In this document: positions 43,894 through 53,244 of the stretch, piece by piece
How the letters are laid out: each line of letters begins with the position of its first letter
How positions within the stretch are numbered: position 1 is the stretch's first letter
Source of the DNA: Saccharomycopsis fibuligera x Saccharomycopsis cf. fibuligera
Taxonomy: Eukaryota > Ascomycota > Saccharomycetes > Ascoideales > Saccharomycopsidaceae
Reading direction: 5' to 3'
Length of the DNA stretch: 64,000 nucleotides
NCBI GenBank assembly: GCA_001936135.1
Contig: CP012819.1
Span: 1,831,501-1,895,500 of the forward strand
Notes under the pieces: model-generated
What the model was told of the DNA's origin: nothing
The model's database searches: none
The model's input: the letters and a program-made list of their open reading frames with translations, nothing else
Made by a program: the position numbers and the translations under genes

Positions 43894-45336
43894 TTAAGAG
43901 GTTATAGAAGGCACAGGTGTATCGTCTCCTTCTTCAATTTCGTCTCTCGTCTTGTGCCCACCTTCCAGCAAAGCACGGATTTCACCCAAGAATCGTAATA
44001 CGTGAGGAAAGACTAACACACCAATTCTGTCACCCCAAATGATTTCCAAGTGCTCGTACTCATCCACTCCCACAGCCCTAACATTGTTGTTTTTAGGGAG
44101 CTGGTCGAGCATTATGTCAATATCTACTAATGAGTCAGACTTGCCATAGATGAGCAATATTGGCACTTTAATGTTATTTGTTGGGTAACTCGGCACCACA
44201 TAGTCTTTAGTTTGAAAATGAGTTTCTTGACTAATCTTTGATGAAAGTTTGGGAGAAATGGCAAAGGAGTCGTCGTACATTTGAAATGACTTGTTTCTAA
44301 TAATTTGAAACCAATGTACCACTGTTTTGACACTTGTGGACGAGTACAAGTGCGAATATGACAAGATTTTTTGGTCAAAAGAAATGTTGCTACCATACCA
44401 ATTGAAAAGCAAAATATTAGAAAAATCAATAACTCTAATGAAGAGCGGAGGATAAATGACAGAATTCCAAAATGTGGCTGAAGATAACAATATTTTTCTG
44501 CCAAAGAACAAAAACATAAGTATAGGAGTGGCCTTCATCAAAGTGTCCACAACTGGATGATGAAGTCCCTTTGGGGTCATTGCTGGAGAAAGCGCAATAA
44601 AACCATTGACTTTGGAATTGAGTTCAGGATGAATACTTAGGGATGCAAAACCTTGAGCCGTGCCTTGGCTGAAACCAATATAAGTCAAGCTTTTCATTCC
44701 TGTGTAATTCAATATATGGTTTATTGTGTTTGGAATGTCATACATGGCAAACTCATCAATGGAAAAATCCCAAAATTTGTTATCATCAGGTTTAAGCAGT
44801 ACATGTTTCTTGGAGTACTTGTTACCGCGGTTATTACCTAACCAAATATCGTAACCCAAGTCGCTGAGAACAAATGGCAAATTGCTGAACTTGTTGCTCA
44901 TTGTCACCCAAACTTCACTGTTCATGAGCAACCCATGATGAAGGTAAATAATCGGGCGGTTTTTCAAAGCACTTAAGCCCTCACTGGGTATAACTCTGTG
45001 TATCGTTAAGATATAACCATCTTCAGTCTTGACCAAATGGTTTTGGCATGAGTAACCAAAAAGCAAGCATAACTCTTTGAAGCTGTTGGCGTTTTTGATC
45101 TTATTCAAAAAATCAATATCAACATGGTCCCCTTCTTTTTTCTTTAAGTTGTAGTAGCCGTTCACTGGGTTATTTATGAAAATTAGCTCAACCGCGCGGT
45201 CAAAAAACTGAATAACTCGTCTCGGTAGTAATGCAGTGACAAACGTCATGATGCCTTCCACATATATTAAGAGTAACGATAGCAAGAGTATGGGCCACTC
45301 GGAGCGGTCAATACGCTGAACAAATGGGATGTACAT
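43894..45336 (-). CDS. TGL1: Steryl ester hydrolase, Tgl1-like
   Basis: Lipid-droplet or ER lipase that releases sterol from steryl esters. The 480-residue protein has an N-terminal hydrophobic anchor (residues ~14-37), the partial alpha/beta-hydrolase lipase domain (HLVKTEDGYILTIHRV), the oxyanion segment YLHHGLLMNS, the nucleophile motif GFSQG with Ser223, then PAMTPKGLHHPVVD, the Asp in ILLIYGKSDSLVDID and the His in DEYEHLEIIWG. Similarity to S. cerevisiae Tgl1 extends over almost the full length; the acidic C-terminal tail is shorter. ATG at 45334-45336 precedes MYIPF, as in MYFPF of the yeast protein. It diverges from the TOG-domain gene over 700 bp. Confidence 0.93.
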   Translation of the reverse strand: MYIPFVQRIDRSEWPILLLSLLLIYVEGIMTFVTALLPRRVIQFFDRAVELIFINNPVNGYYNLKKKEGDHVDIDFLNKIKNANSFKELCLLFGYSCQNHLVKTEDGYILTIHRVIPSEGLSALKNRPIIYLHHGLLMNSEVWVTMSNKFSNLPFVLSDLGYDIWLGNNRGNKYSKKHVLLKPDDNKFWDFSIDEFAMYDIPNTINHILNYTGMKSLTYIGFSQGTAQGFASLSIHPELNSKVNGFIALSPAMTPKGLHHPVVDTLMKATPILMFLFFGRKILLSSATFWNSVIYPPLFIRVIDFSNILLFNWYGSNISFDQKILSYSHLYSSTSVKTVVHWFQIIRNKSFQMYDDSFAISPKLSSKISQETHFQTKDYVVPSYPTNNIKVPILLIYGKSDSLVDIDIMLDQLPKNNNVRAVGVDEYEHLEIIWGDRIGVLVFPHVLRFLGEIRALLEGGHKTRDEIEEGDDTPVPSITS

Positions 45337-46036
45337 TGTGTATGAGGATTTTGTATAGTGGTTTGAGCAGTAACAGGATATTATATTTTAATAATGTGGA
45401 AGAAGAAAAGTGGTGATAAACAAAAGAATTAGAAGTGACAGGATCTTTGTGAGCCGCAATAAAAAATAGATCTTAGCAGAATGCGCAGCGCAAGCGAGCT
45501 TCATCGAGCTCATCAATTCCAGCCATTTGGAAGGAAAAAAAGCAATAAAACCTATTTTTGCTGGCAGGAACCATAACTCTGGACTATGCATAGTGACGTA
45601 AGATGAAGTATTTTACTGTTGGAAAACGTGCCTAGTTTGTGACGATGGCGCCGTCCATCTGATCTGCCTTTTGTCGCGATTTTCTATAGGGAAACGCTTC
45701 ATTTAACTGCTTTTTCTTTTGAGCGCTTTGATTTGATGGTCTGGAATCTGATGAATGTCTATTTGAAAGTTTTTGTCCTGGCGTTTGGCTTCAAATTCGT
45801 TATTAAGGCTAATATTGGACGAATAAGTGACCGCTATATTCATAACAATCGCCCATAACACATTGCCGAGCTTATTTCTCGCTACTTGGACACATATCCA
45901 CTGTTATCCAAAATTAGCCGCTGATACAATTTCTAGGTTGAAAGACAGTTCCCAACAATTGGCAAAGAAAACAAAAAAAAAAGACATCATAAAGCACAGA
46001 GTTGAATCAGTCAGTGGATTTCAATAGAAATAACAC
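45337..46036. other. Divergent promoter region TGL1 / TOG-domain gene
   Basis: 700 bp between divergent starts. No specific motif recognised. Confidence 0.5.
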
Positions 46037-49000
46037 ATGCTCACACTGCTTTATTCTTGGGTTCTTCAGCGCAGATACACAGCTTCGCTGATACTGACAG
46101 CACTGACTACACCAGCGCTGCGCACTAGCTCATCACAAATGGCGATAACAAGCTCGGTAAATAGCGACAGCGGGAGCATAGCTTCTGTTTCTACTTCTGC
46201 TTCACCAGATCTGGTACCTACTGGATCACAAAATGATCATCAAATATTAGAACATCTGCAAAATAGCTTTAATTTGTCCTCCGAGTCTATAATACACGAT
46301 GACAGCGCTTACAATCTTAATAATTGCTCAGAGCTAAAATTCAACATAAGCAGTGAGCCGCACCAACATTCAGATGCACCTATCAATTCCGTCGATAACA
46401 GTCACAATATTTTTGAAAGCGCTTTATGCCTCAGCAACAGCAGTTTTGTCACGATCAATAATACCCTCATTTCAAACTTCAATAACAGCAACATGCAGCA
46501 GCAGCCTATTTCCGTACAAGTACAATGTAGCCCAGTATTTGTGACACTTATTTCTGCGATATTGACAACTTTTCAGAAAATAATGCTCTCACTACAGTCT
46601 CTTGAGCCCCACATTAACAGTTTTGCTGATAATCCCATTTGTTTTGTCATCAGTGGATATAAGACTGCTTATTCCAATAAGAATGTGAGGATAATTTTTG
46701 CAGCTATTATGTACTTGGTATGCTTTCATCTGTCAGTGCGCTTATTTTGCTTTGTCAATGCTAAAGTTAATGATTATTTCATGTATCTGCTGTTTGATGA
46801 TTTAAAGTATCACACAGGTAGTATTGGTAATAATAGAAATATAACTGAGCCTTACACAATTCTGGGTAGAGATAGCATTCAAGAAACTAGACTGTTTCTT
46901 AACAATGGACGAAAGTCCCCAGGGAGCTTTGAGTTTGATCGGGAAGCAGACAAGGATATTCTGGCTTTGTCACAGTATATTCAGGGTGGTGATACCGACA
47001 AAACATCCGAATCTGAGTCTGGATACGCGTCGGAATCCGAATCTGAGAGGGAGAATATTTTAGGTCTGCTGCAGCTCTTTTCAGGCGGTGATAGTAACAA
47101 AAATTTCATATCCCATAAAAAAAAAGTACCTTATATTGCTGACCACCCATCACAAAACATATCTGCAAATGAGTACAAATCAGACCGCGTTTTTGAAGTC
47201 GACAGAAAAGTTAATAGTTCTGATTTTGGGTCACAATCGCTTATTAAATGTGAATCATCAACAGATGGTGAAGTAACTGAATCAACGTTCCTGAAATATG
47301 CTTTGCGTCCGTACATGCCAGCACTAATACAACTGGGCGAGGATGAAAGTAATCTGCTCAATATGAATCAACCAAGTAACAATTTGGATCCCATTAGTGC
47401 ACTTGATGGATCTGACACGGAAAGCAATGACACAAGTAGCTTCTCACTTCCGCAATCAGAATCCACTCATCTTGCTGGCGGTTTCAACGATATAAACTTA
47501 TCAATAGACCTGAACTCCCGTTCTCTAAACTTGAGACCGTCAGAGATTGTTTTTAACTGCCTGAAGGATACGTGTCAAAGTAATTATCCATCTCCGCATA
47601 ATGTTAATAATACCAGAGCTCAAATTGATAACGTCAAAATAAAAAGAAATAGCTTAAAGGAAAAATTGGGCCCAGCAACTTCTGAAATTAAGAAAATTCT
47701 GATGGCCACTCCAGAGGATCTGGTAGATAGGCTACTTGAGTCCCCGTTAGAGACAGGTGGTGCCATACTACTGGACTACGCTCTTTCGCACTTAATGAAA
47801 ATTCAACCTAAGATGGAAAAACAAGCTTTTGAATCTTCCAATATGGAGCAACTTTCACCTTTGAAACATCCTGGTAACATTAAAGCTACAAAAAAATCAC
47901 CGTTTCTGGAAGATCTTTTTAATATGTCAAACTTACCTGCAGCACTGACAACGGAGACGACAGCATCGTTCGAAAACACAAATAATAGTCCGGAATCAAA
48001 CTTTAAAACACTGTCTTTAATAATCAATATTTCTCCCACAAAGTCGATCCCAAGATTGGAAAATTCAAGTCGTCCACCATCTAGATTGCTGTCAAGATTT
48101 GCTAATTTAGCATCTTCATCAGAACTGCTACAACAAACTCCAAAAACATCACAAAAAAACGTGGTCGGCGCAAATCCAGATTTGGAAGATATTCAAAATA
48201 GAAGTAGTTCTCGAACCAGTTCCAGTGACTCTAAAACATTTAATAGTGTTGCTTCTATTACTTCGAAGACTTTAAATGCTAAACCAAGCCGCTTCAGCTC
48301 GCCGAGAAAAAATCTGTCGGTAAGTTCTGCTGTGAAGCAGATGTATTATGATTTACCCCAGCAAGTCGAAAACCTTTTCAATGTTTCTAGTTACACAAAC
48401 GAACAGTATCTAAAAGAAGTTTACAATGTTGATTACGAAGATCACACATTAGCACACCTAGCACAAGGTAATGAAAAATGGGTCACGAAAGCTGTTTCGG
48501 TTGTTGAAATAGATAGCTTGTTTTTTGAGTTTTCAGGAAAGGAAACTGCAGAGAATTGGAAGAAACGATCTGAAAATGCCGATGCGGTTGTTGTATTTTT
48601 GCAAAGGGAAGATTTGGGTGCTGACATACGACAAGCAATTAAAAAAAATTTTCTCAAACACCTTGATGATTTGCTTGATATGGTGAAAACCAAAAGATCT
48701 ACTTTAACAAAAAAGGCAATATATCTTCTTAGAGATTTATTAGTTTACGGTGATGTTGAAGATGTTTTGGATATTGTGCTCCCAAAATCAGTGTTAGCTT
48801 TGCTCAACTTGTCATTTGCATCATCAGCAAGAAGTCGTTTTTTAAAAGATCTTTCGTTGAGAACAGCTTGTGATATAATTGTAGCTGTTGATCTTCAACA
48901 ATTTTTAAAGCTCCAAGGAGCTATTTTTAAACCAGCCGCGGAAAAAATCAATATCAACTCAAAAGTCTTTTATCATTGGAGCCTAGAAGTATACAAAGCT

Positions 49001-49705
49001 TACATTTTATGTCATAGAACCGAACTTACTGAGAACTACGCAGCTACAATTAGCGAAGAGGCCCAAAAACATAGTTTGGAAACAACACTGTCAAGAATGT
49101 GCAATGATTTTACTGAGTTAATGCTATCTGCTCAGAAAAATACTTTACTTCACAAAATTATCACAAAATCGCTTCCTTTTTTTTCCAGTTTAAATAAGGT
49201 CATTAGTGGACACGTTCAATCTAGAAAAGCCATGGTTGAAATTTTTTTGATTGTTCAAAAAATGGCACCAATATTGGAGCCTCTTAATGTTATTTATCTG
49301 GACGTTTTCGACAAAGCTACGCAGGCAAAGATTAAAAGAGAAAATCTTGATCCAAGTTTATTTTTACTGCCATACTTGACACTTCCTAGTGGTGACAGCG
49401 CTGGTGATCTTGGCGAGAGTAGTAGTGTGCAATTGGATCCGTCGGATTGTTGCCCTTCGTTGATTGTCGCCGAAAGTTCAAAGGCTAGGCCCATTGAAGC
49501 CAATTTCTCTGGAATCGAGAGCTCCGTCGAGAAACCCCAAGATTCTAAGTTGATTGAAAATGATGACTCAAAAAACACGACTCTTTTTAGACCTCTTGGT
49601 TCGAGTGGAAACAAGAGCAATAATTCTCTAGCTCTGAGCAGAAAAAGCTATGAAGCGGGCAAAGAAAATGAAGAGCCAGCTGTTGAAAATCCTATACTTT
49701 CTTAA
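46037..49705 (+). CDS. Membrane protein with CLASP-type TOG domain
   Basis: A 1222-residue protein. Residues ~820-1050 look like a CLASP_N/TOG HEAT array: EIDSLFFEFSGKETAENWKKR (the GKETE.NW.KR signature of CLASP TOG domains), then helical repeats ending SSARSRFLKDLSLRTACDIIVAV. CLASPs bind tubulin and stabilise microtubules. The N-terminal ~280 residues carry two hydrophobic segments (about 164-186 and 217-241), and the middle is Ser/Asn-rich and disordered. S. cerevisiae Stu1 has TOG domains but no membrane segment, so this may be a divergent Stu1 or a distinct protein. ATG at 46037; an internal Met at residue 35 (46139) is an alternative start. It contains many CTG codons, which would be Ser. 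Confidence 0.6.
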   Translation: MLTLLYSWVLQRRYTASLILTALTTPALRTSSSQMAITSSVNSDSGSIASVSTSASPDLVPTGSQNDHQILEHLQNSFNLSSESIIHDDSAYNLNNCSELKFNISSEPHQHSDAPINSVDNSHNIFESALCLSNSSFVTINNTLISNFNNSNMQQQPISVQVQCSPVFVTLISAILTTFQKIMLSLQSLEPHINSFADNPICFVISGYKTAYSNKNVRIIFAAIMYLVCFHLSVRLFCFVNAKVNDYFMYLLFDDLKYHTGSIGNNRNITEPYTILGRDSIQETRLFLNNGRKSPGSFEFDREADKDILALSQYIQGGDTDKTSESESGYASESESERENILGLLQLFSGGDSNKNFISHKKKVPYIADHPSQNISANEYKSDRVFEVDRKVNSSDFGSQSLIKCESSTDGEVTESTFLKYALRPYMPALIQLGEDESNLLNMNQPSNNLDPISALDGSDTESNDTSSFSLPQSESTHLAGGFNDINLSIDLNSRSLNLRPSEIVFNCLKDTCQSNYPSPHNVNNTRAQIDNVKIKRNSLKEKLGPATSEIKKILMATPEDLVDRLLESPLETGGAILLDYALSHLMKIQPKMEKQAFESSNMEQLSPLKHPGNIKATKKSPFLEDLFNMSNLPAALTTETTASFENTNNSPESNFKTLSLIINISPTKSIPRLENSSRPPSRLLSRFANLASSSELLQQTPKTSQKNVVGANPDLEDIQNRSSSRTSSSDSKTFNSVASITSKTLNAKPSRFSSPRKNLSVSSAVKQMYYDLPQQVENLFNVSSYTNEQYLKEVYNVDYEDHTLAHLAQGNEKWVTKAVSVVEIDSLFFEFSGKETAENWKKRSENADAVVVFLQREDLGADIRQAIKKNFLKHLDDLLDMVKTKRSTLTKKAIYLLRDLLVYGDVEDVLDIVLPKSVLALLNLSFASSARSRFLKDLSLRTACDIIVAVDLQQFLKLQGAIFKPAAEKININSKVFYHWSLEVYKAYILCHRTELTENYAATISEEAQKHSLETTLSRMCNDFTELMLSAQKNTLLHKIITKSLPFFSSLNKVISGHVQSRKAMVEIFLIVQKMAPILEPLNVIYLDVFDKATQAKIKRENLDPSLFLLPYLTLPSGDSAGDLGESSSVQLDPSDCCPSLIVAESSKARPIEANFSGIESSVEKPQDSKLIENDDSKNTTLFRPLGSSGNKSNNSLALSRKSYEAGKENEEPAVENPILS

Positions 49706-50715
49706 AAGGCTTTCCATATATCATATAAGTATATATTATTACTACAATCCAACAAACTACCTACTTCTAACATTTGCTTTACCCATCGATCCTACTATTT
49801 AGTACGTCGCGAAATACTATTTTTATAATGATTATCAGCCTACCTATAATATAAATGTCATTCGTGTTAATGTCCCATTTTTGAATTTCCCAAATCATTT
49901 TTAACTTTCTATAGTTTCGTCTCAACAATTTGTATTGTAGAAAATACCATTTCGGTCGTAAATTCGGATAACTTTTTATGCATAAACTCTATGCATATTG
50001 ACTCTAATTTACTGCTCATCACAGATGCGCAAGAGCTTGATATAGATTTGGAGATAAATCTCGGTATCATTAACATAAAATTAATCAATGTAGTCTCATT
50101 CCACCCTTTCCGATAGCAATTACGCCGTTGGTGTTTACCGCTTCCGAAACCAAGAACAGACATCATTTACAAACTAAAACGTATTTTATGTTATCGGCAT
50201 TACTTGTACCACCCCAGTGTACAAGAACATACTATACTTCGCTGACATACTCTCATTCCGTGGGGATGGTAGGTATTTCCCTGGTTGCCCCCGAAGTAAG
50301 CTCTGTTATATGCAAGCAATAATTATGCTTAATGATTACGGTATTACTAGCTCAAGCTAAAAAGCGTAAGACGTCATGTCGAATATCTGGCAAAGGCAGT
50401 AATTGCAGTTAATTTCCATTTTTTTCCAATCATTTACGTGTGCACCATCAATGCGTTTCTACTGCTTACAATTGCTAGCTGTGTGTTTTATTTGAATTAA
50501 TTGTGTTTAGTTGAGTAGTTTTTAGTAAGGTTTGGATGTGAATAGTTTGCTATGTGTATTTAAGTAGCCGTGATACATGTCTTTTTATTTACACTCTAGC
50601 GAAGACTAATATTACAAATATTGCAATATAACAAAGAAACAAGTGTAACAATCGATTTTTCCATTTTTTTTTTTTTTTTTCAAAATGTTTCCTATTTTAA
50701 AATATCAGTTCATAA
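49706..50715. other. Intergenic, one doubtful small ORF
   Basis: 1 kb between the TOG-domain gene and the reductase pseudogene. It holds an 85-codon minus-strand frame (49909-50166) described separately and a T-rich stretch at 50663-50681. Confidence 0.45.
49909..50166 (-). CDS. Doubtful small protein, 85 aa
   Basis: Starts with ATG ATG at 50161-50166. A basic start (GKHQRRNCYRKG) is followed by two amphipathic-looking stretches (ASVMSSKLESICIEFMHKKLSEF). The order loosely recalls a histone fold of the H4 type, but identity is too low to call. No intron signals extend it. It may be chance. Confidence 0.2.
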   Translation of the reverse strand: MMSVLGFGSGKHQRRNCYRKGWNETTLINFMLMIPRFISKSISSSCASVMSSKLESICIEFMHKKLSEFTTEMVFSTIQIVETKL

Positions 50716-51690
50716 ATGTCAAACTTTAAATACACTTCACTACCAAAAGTCATTGTTTTCGGTACATTGGACGTAACGTGGACTCCCAACGCGGTTTCTC
50801 AAAAACAAGCCAAAAAAATTTATTTAGCCACTTACATTTCCTGTGCACTGTTTTTCTACACTGGTGTGTTCTATGGTTCAGAGGGAATCAGCTTAAAATA
50901 TTTGAACCATTTTCACTATATGCGTCCTGAATTGAAAGAATATTTAATCTTATCGTGTGTGTCGAAGCTGCCATTGACTTTGAAAGATCTGCCCCTGCTG
51001 GAGACAAAGTAGGTATTCAGAAATCTGTTGTTCATATCTTGAGTTCTCTTCCCGAGAAAAAAGGTCAAACTACTTCGAATGCGCTAGAGTTAATGCTACA
51101 CTACCTGTTGAAGACACAGTTTGTTACATTGCAGGATACGTCAAAACTGGCAATATCTGCAGTATATCACTTTCTAAAACAATTAAGAAAGCATCAAAAG
51201 TCGCACCTATTTCTCTTGTTAAGATAGAGTTCTCGTTATGGTTTACTGATATTCTGAGTAATGGTATTATTGATGTTTATAGGAACTTGAATATACCAAT
51301 CGTTGCTTATTCCCCAGTAGGCAATGGGTTTTAACTGGAACCATTACTTCAACAAAGATTTGGCCAAAGGGGATCTTAGAACAGCGTTTGACAAAATTTC
51401 CAGTGATGAAGTGATCAAGAAATTATAAGTTGTCTCCTATGATGAAAACCTACGCTTAGCATAGTTGTCGTTGGCCTGGATTTCATTTCGTAACAATGAT
51501 AAGGTTGCTGTTAAGGCAAAATTACCATTATTTGTGCCTATTCTGAGCCTGTTAGAATTGCTGATAAATCTGACATTAGAGAAATAAGTGTTGTTCCATT
51601 CAACAATATTTATAAAAATTCTTAAGGAAACTGAGATTGTCGATGGTCAGTACAATAAACAGCTTAGAGCGTATGAGTCATACAAATTAT
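50716..51690 (+). pseudogene. Wrecked aldo-keto reductase, pyridoxal-reductase (Plr1)-like
   Basis: An ATG at 50716 opens a 98-codon frame whose YKTG-like FYTGVFYGSEGISLKYL and TLDVTWTP segments match Plr1-type reductases (LTWRAEP...GEFYGPDFINLSYV). Homology then continues in other frames: CVEAAIDFERSAPAGDKVGI at ~50955, KIEFSLWFTDILSNGI and NIPIVAYSPVGNGF with an immediate stop at ~51222-51334, LSLAWISFRNNDKV at ~51465-51505, and LPLFVPILS at ~51520-51550. At least four frameshifts or stops separate them. The intact enzyme would reduce pyridoxal with NADPH; this copy cannot encode it. Confidence 0.85.
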
Positions 51691-52447
51691 ATATTTTGTG
51701 ATCAAAATACATTATCAGTTTTTCTATTAGGGCTTCATACGGTAGTATCCCCGGAAAGTTTTGTTGTCATATAGAACAATATACCTGTTTGTATATGTCA
51801 TCTTGATGAGATGTTAACTGGGAATGCATGATAATTGACTGAAAATTTCATATATTCCAATCTAACTAAGTATTAAATTTTATTACTTCAGTTGGACTTC
51901 AAATATTTATAATCAACTTACTTAAAATAAATATATGCTTTGTGGTATTTATAGTAGTAAAATTTAATTGCGTGTAAACATGTTTGACTTAATAGTTAAT
52001 TTCCATAGAGTGCAACATGTCAGAAAATAACAAAAAATAACAAAAAATAATGGAAGAACACCGTCTGTTTAAAGCCCATTTTGTAAATGTTGAACTCACT
52101 GTTCATAAGATTTTACATCGCACCATCAACCTACAATGACAATTGCAATTGCACCTCCAAATAGCATTATTGACAACACCAGACATCTTCCTGCCATCTT
52201 AAGCGAGATCTGCATACAGTCATCATGTGAGCTTACCTCATCGACCGCTTTCGCGCACAATTTAAGTGATTTTTCTCCATACAAGAAAAGAAAATTTCAA
52301 CATTTACGAAAAGAAAAAAAATGGAGTATTGATAAACTATGTCAATCGCATTTGTTATAGCTTTATATAACTTCAACTTATTGTGCACAATCTTCACAAG
52401 TCAACACATAAATAATAAATAATAAATAATAAGTATTTAACACAACA
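51691..52447. other. Intergenic before methionine sulfoxide reductase gene
   Basis: AT-rich, with (AATAAT)-type repeats at 52408-52434 just before the next gene. A 74-codon ATG frame at 52136-52360 ends in a Lys-rich stretch (YKKRKFQHLRKEKKW); it may be a small gene but has no recognised relative. Confidence 0.4.
52136..52360 (+). CDS. Possible small basic protein, 74 aa
   Basis: ATG-initiated, unrecognised. The C-terminal third is strongly basic. It lies 88 bp before the next ATG, so it could instead be part of that gene's leader. Confidence 0.2.
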   Translation: MTIAIAPPNSIIDNTRHLPAILSEICIQSSCELTSSTAFAHNLSDFSPYKKRKFQHLRKEKKWSIDKLCQSHLL

Positions 52448-52993
52448 ATGGGGCACCACGGCGATTATTCCAGATTTTCACAGACCACCAAAGAAGAAAT
52501 CTTGCAACAAGTAATCGATTCATATGACGCATTAGCTGATGGCCAAAGCAATTGGGTTTCTAATCTTTCCAATGCAGCATCATTAGTTTGGCACGCATAC
52601 CATTCATTAGAATCTCCAAGTAATGGTGTGAACTGGGCTGGTTTTTACATTGTTGATAAAAAAGATCAATCCCAATTATTGCTTGGTCCATTCCAGGGTA
52701 CTGTTGCTTGTCAAGTGATTAAGATTGGAAAAGGTGTTTGTGGTACTGCTGCTAGTGACAAGCAGACCCAATTAGTACCGGATGTGGAAAAATTCCCCGG
52801 TCATATTGCTTGTGATTCTGTGACGAAGAGTGAAATAGTTGTGCCTATTGTTAGCAAACAAAATGGTGGTGAAGTTGTTAGAGGGGTAATTGATTTGGAT
52901 AATACTCAATTAGAAGGGTTTGATGAAGTTGATCAGAAATATTTGGAGATTTTGGCTAGCAAGATTGCTGAGTCTTGTGAGTGGGAGTTCTAA
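52448..52993 (+). CDS. Free methionine-(R)-sulfoxide reductase (GAF domain)
   Basis: Reduces free methionine-R-sulfoxide, protecting against oxidative damage. The 181-residue protein is a complete GAF-domain fRMsr of the S. cerevisiae YKL069W type (180 residues). The three functional Cys positions are present: Cys88 (TVACQVI), Cys98 (GKGVCGTAA) and Cys122 (GHIACDS), with the same 10- and 24-residue spacings as the yeast enzyme's Cys91, 101 and 125. NWAGFYIVD and GVIDLDN frame the domain. No targeting signal; cytosolic. Single exon. Confidence 0.95.
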   Translation: MGHHGDYSRFSQTTKEEILQQVIDSYDALADGQSNWVSNLSNAASLVWHAYHSLESPSNGVNWAGFYIVDKKDQSQLLLGPFQGTVACQVIKIGKGVCGTAASDKQTQLVPDVEKFPGHIACDSVTKSEIVVPIVSKQNGGEVVRGVIDLDNTQLEGFDEVDQKYLEILASKIAESCEWEF

Positions 52994-53244
52994 TTCTCTT
53001 AAAAACTCAAGAAAATTTATAATATAATATAGTATAAAATAATGTAAAAGTATACAGATTTGTTTAATGAGTTTAAAAAAGGTAATTCATTATCACTGTT
53101 GGGAACAAAATGTGAACTAGATGACACATGAGCTACAAGTGCAACAAAGCAACGGAGATGCATCATCATAACTCACAGACAGCTTATATACTAAGATATT
53201 AAACAAATCGTAAGATACTAAAATCCAATACGATACTCAGCACA

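Noticed and set aside
50107-50240. Similarity between ~50190 and ~61590 (TCGGCATyACTTG) as a shared mobile element
   Set aside because: Only about 35 bases match loosely; no terminal repeats or target duplications were seen.
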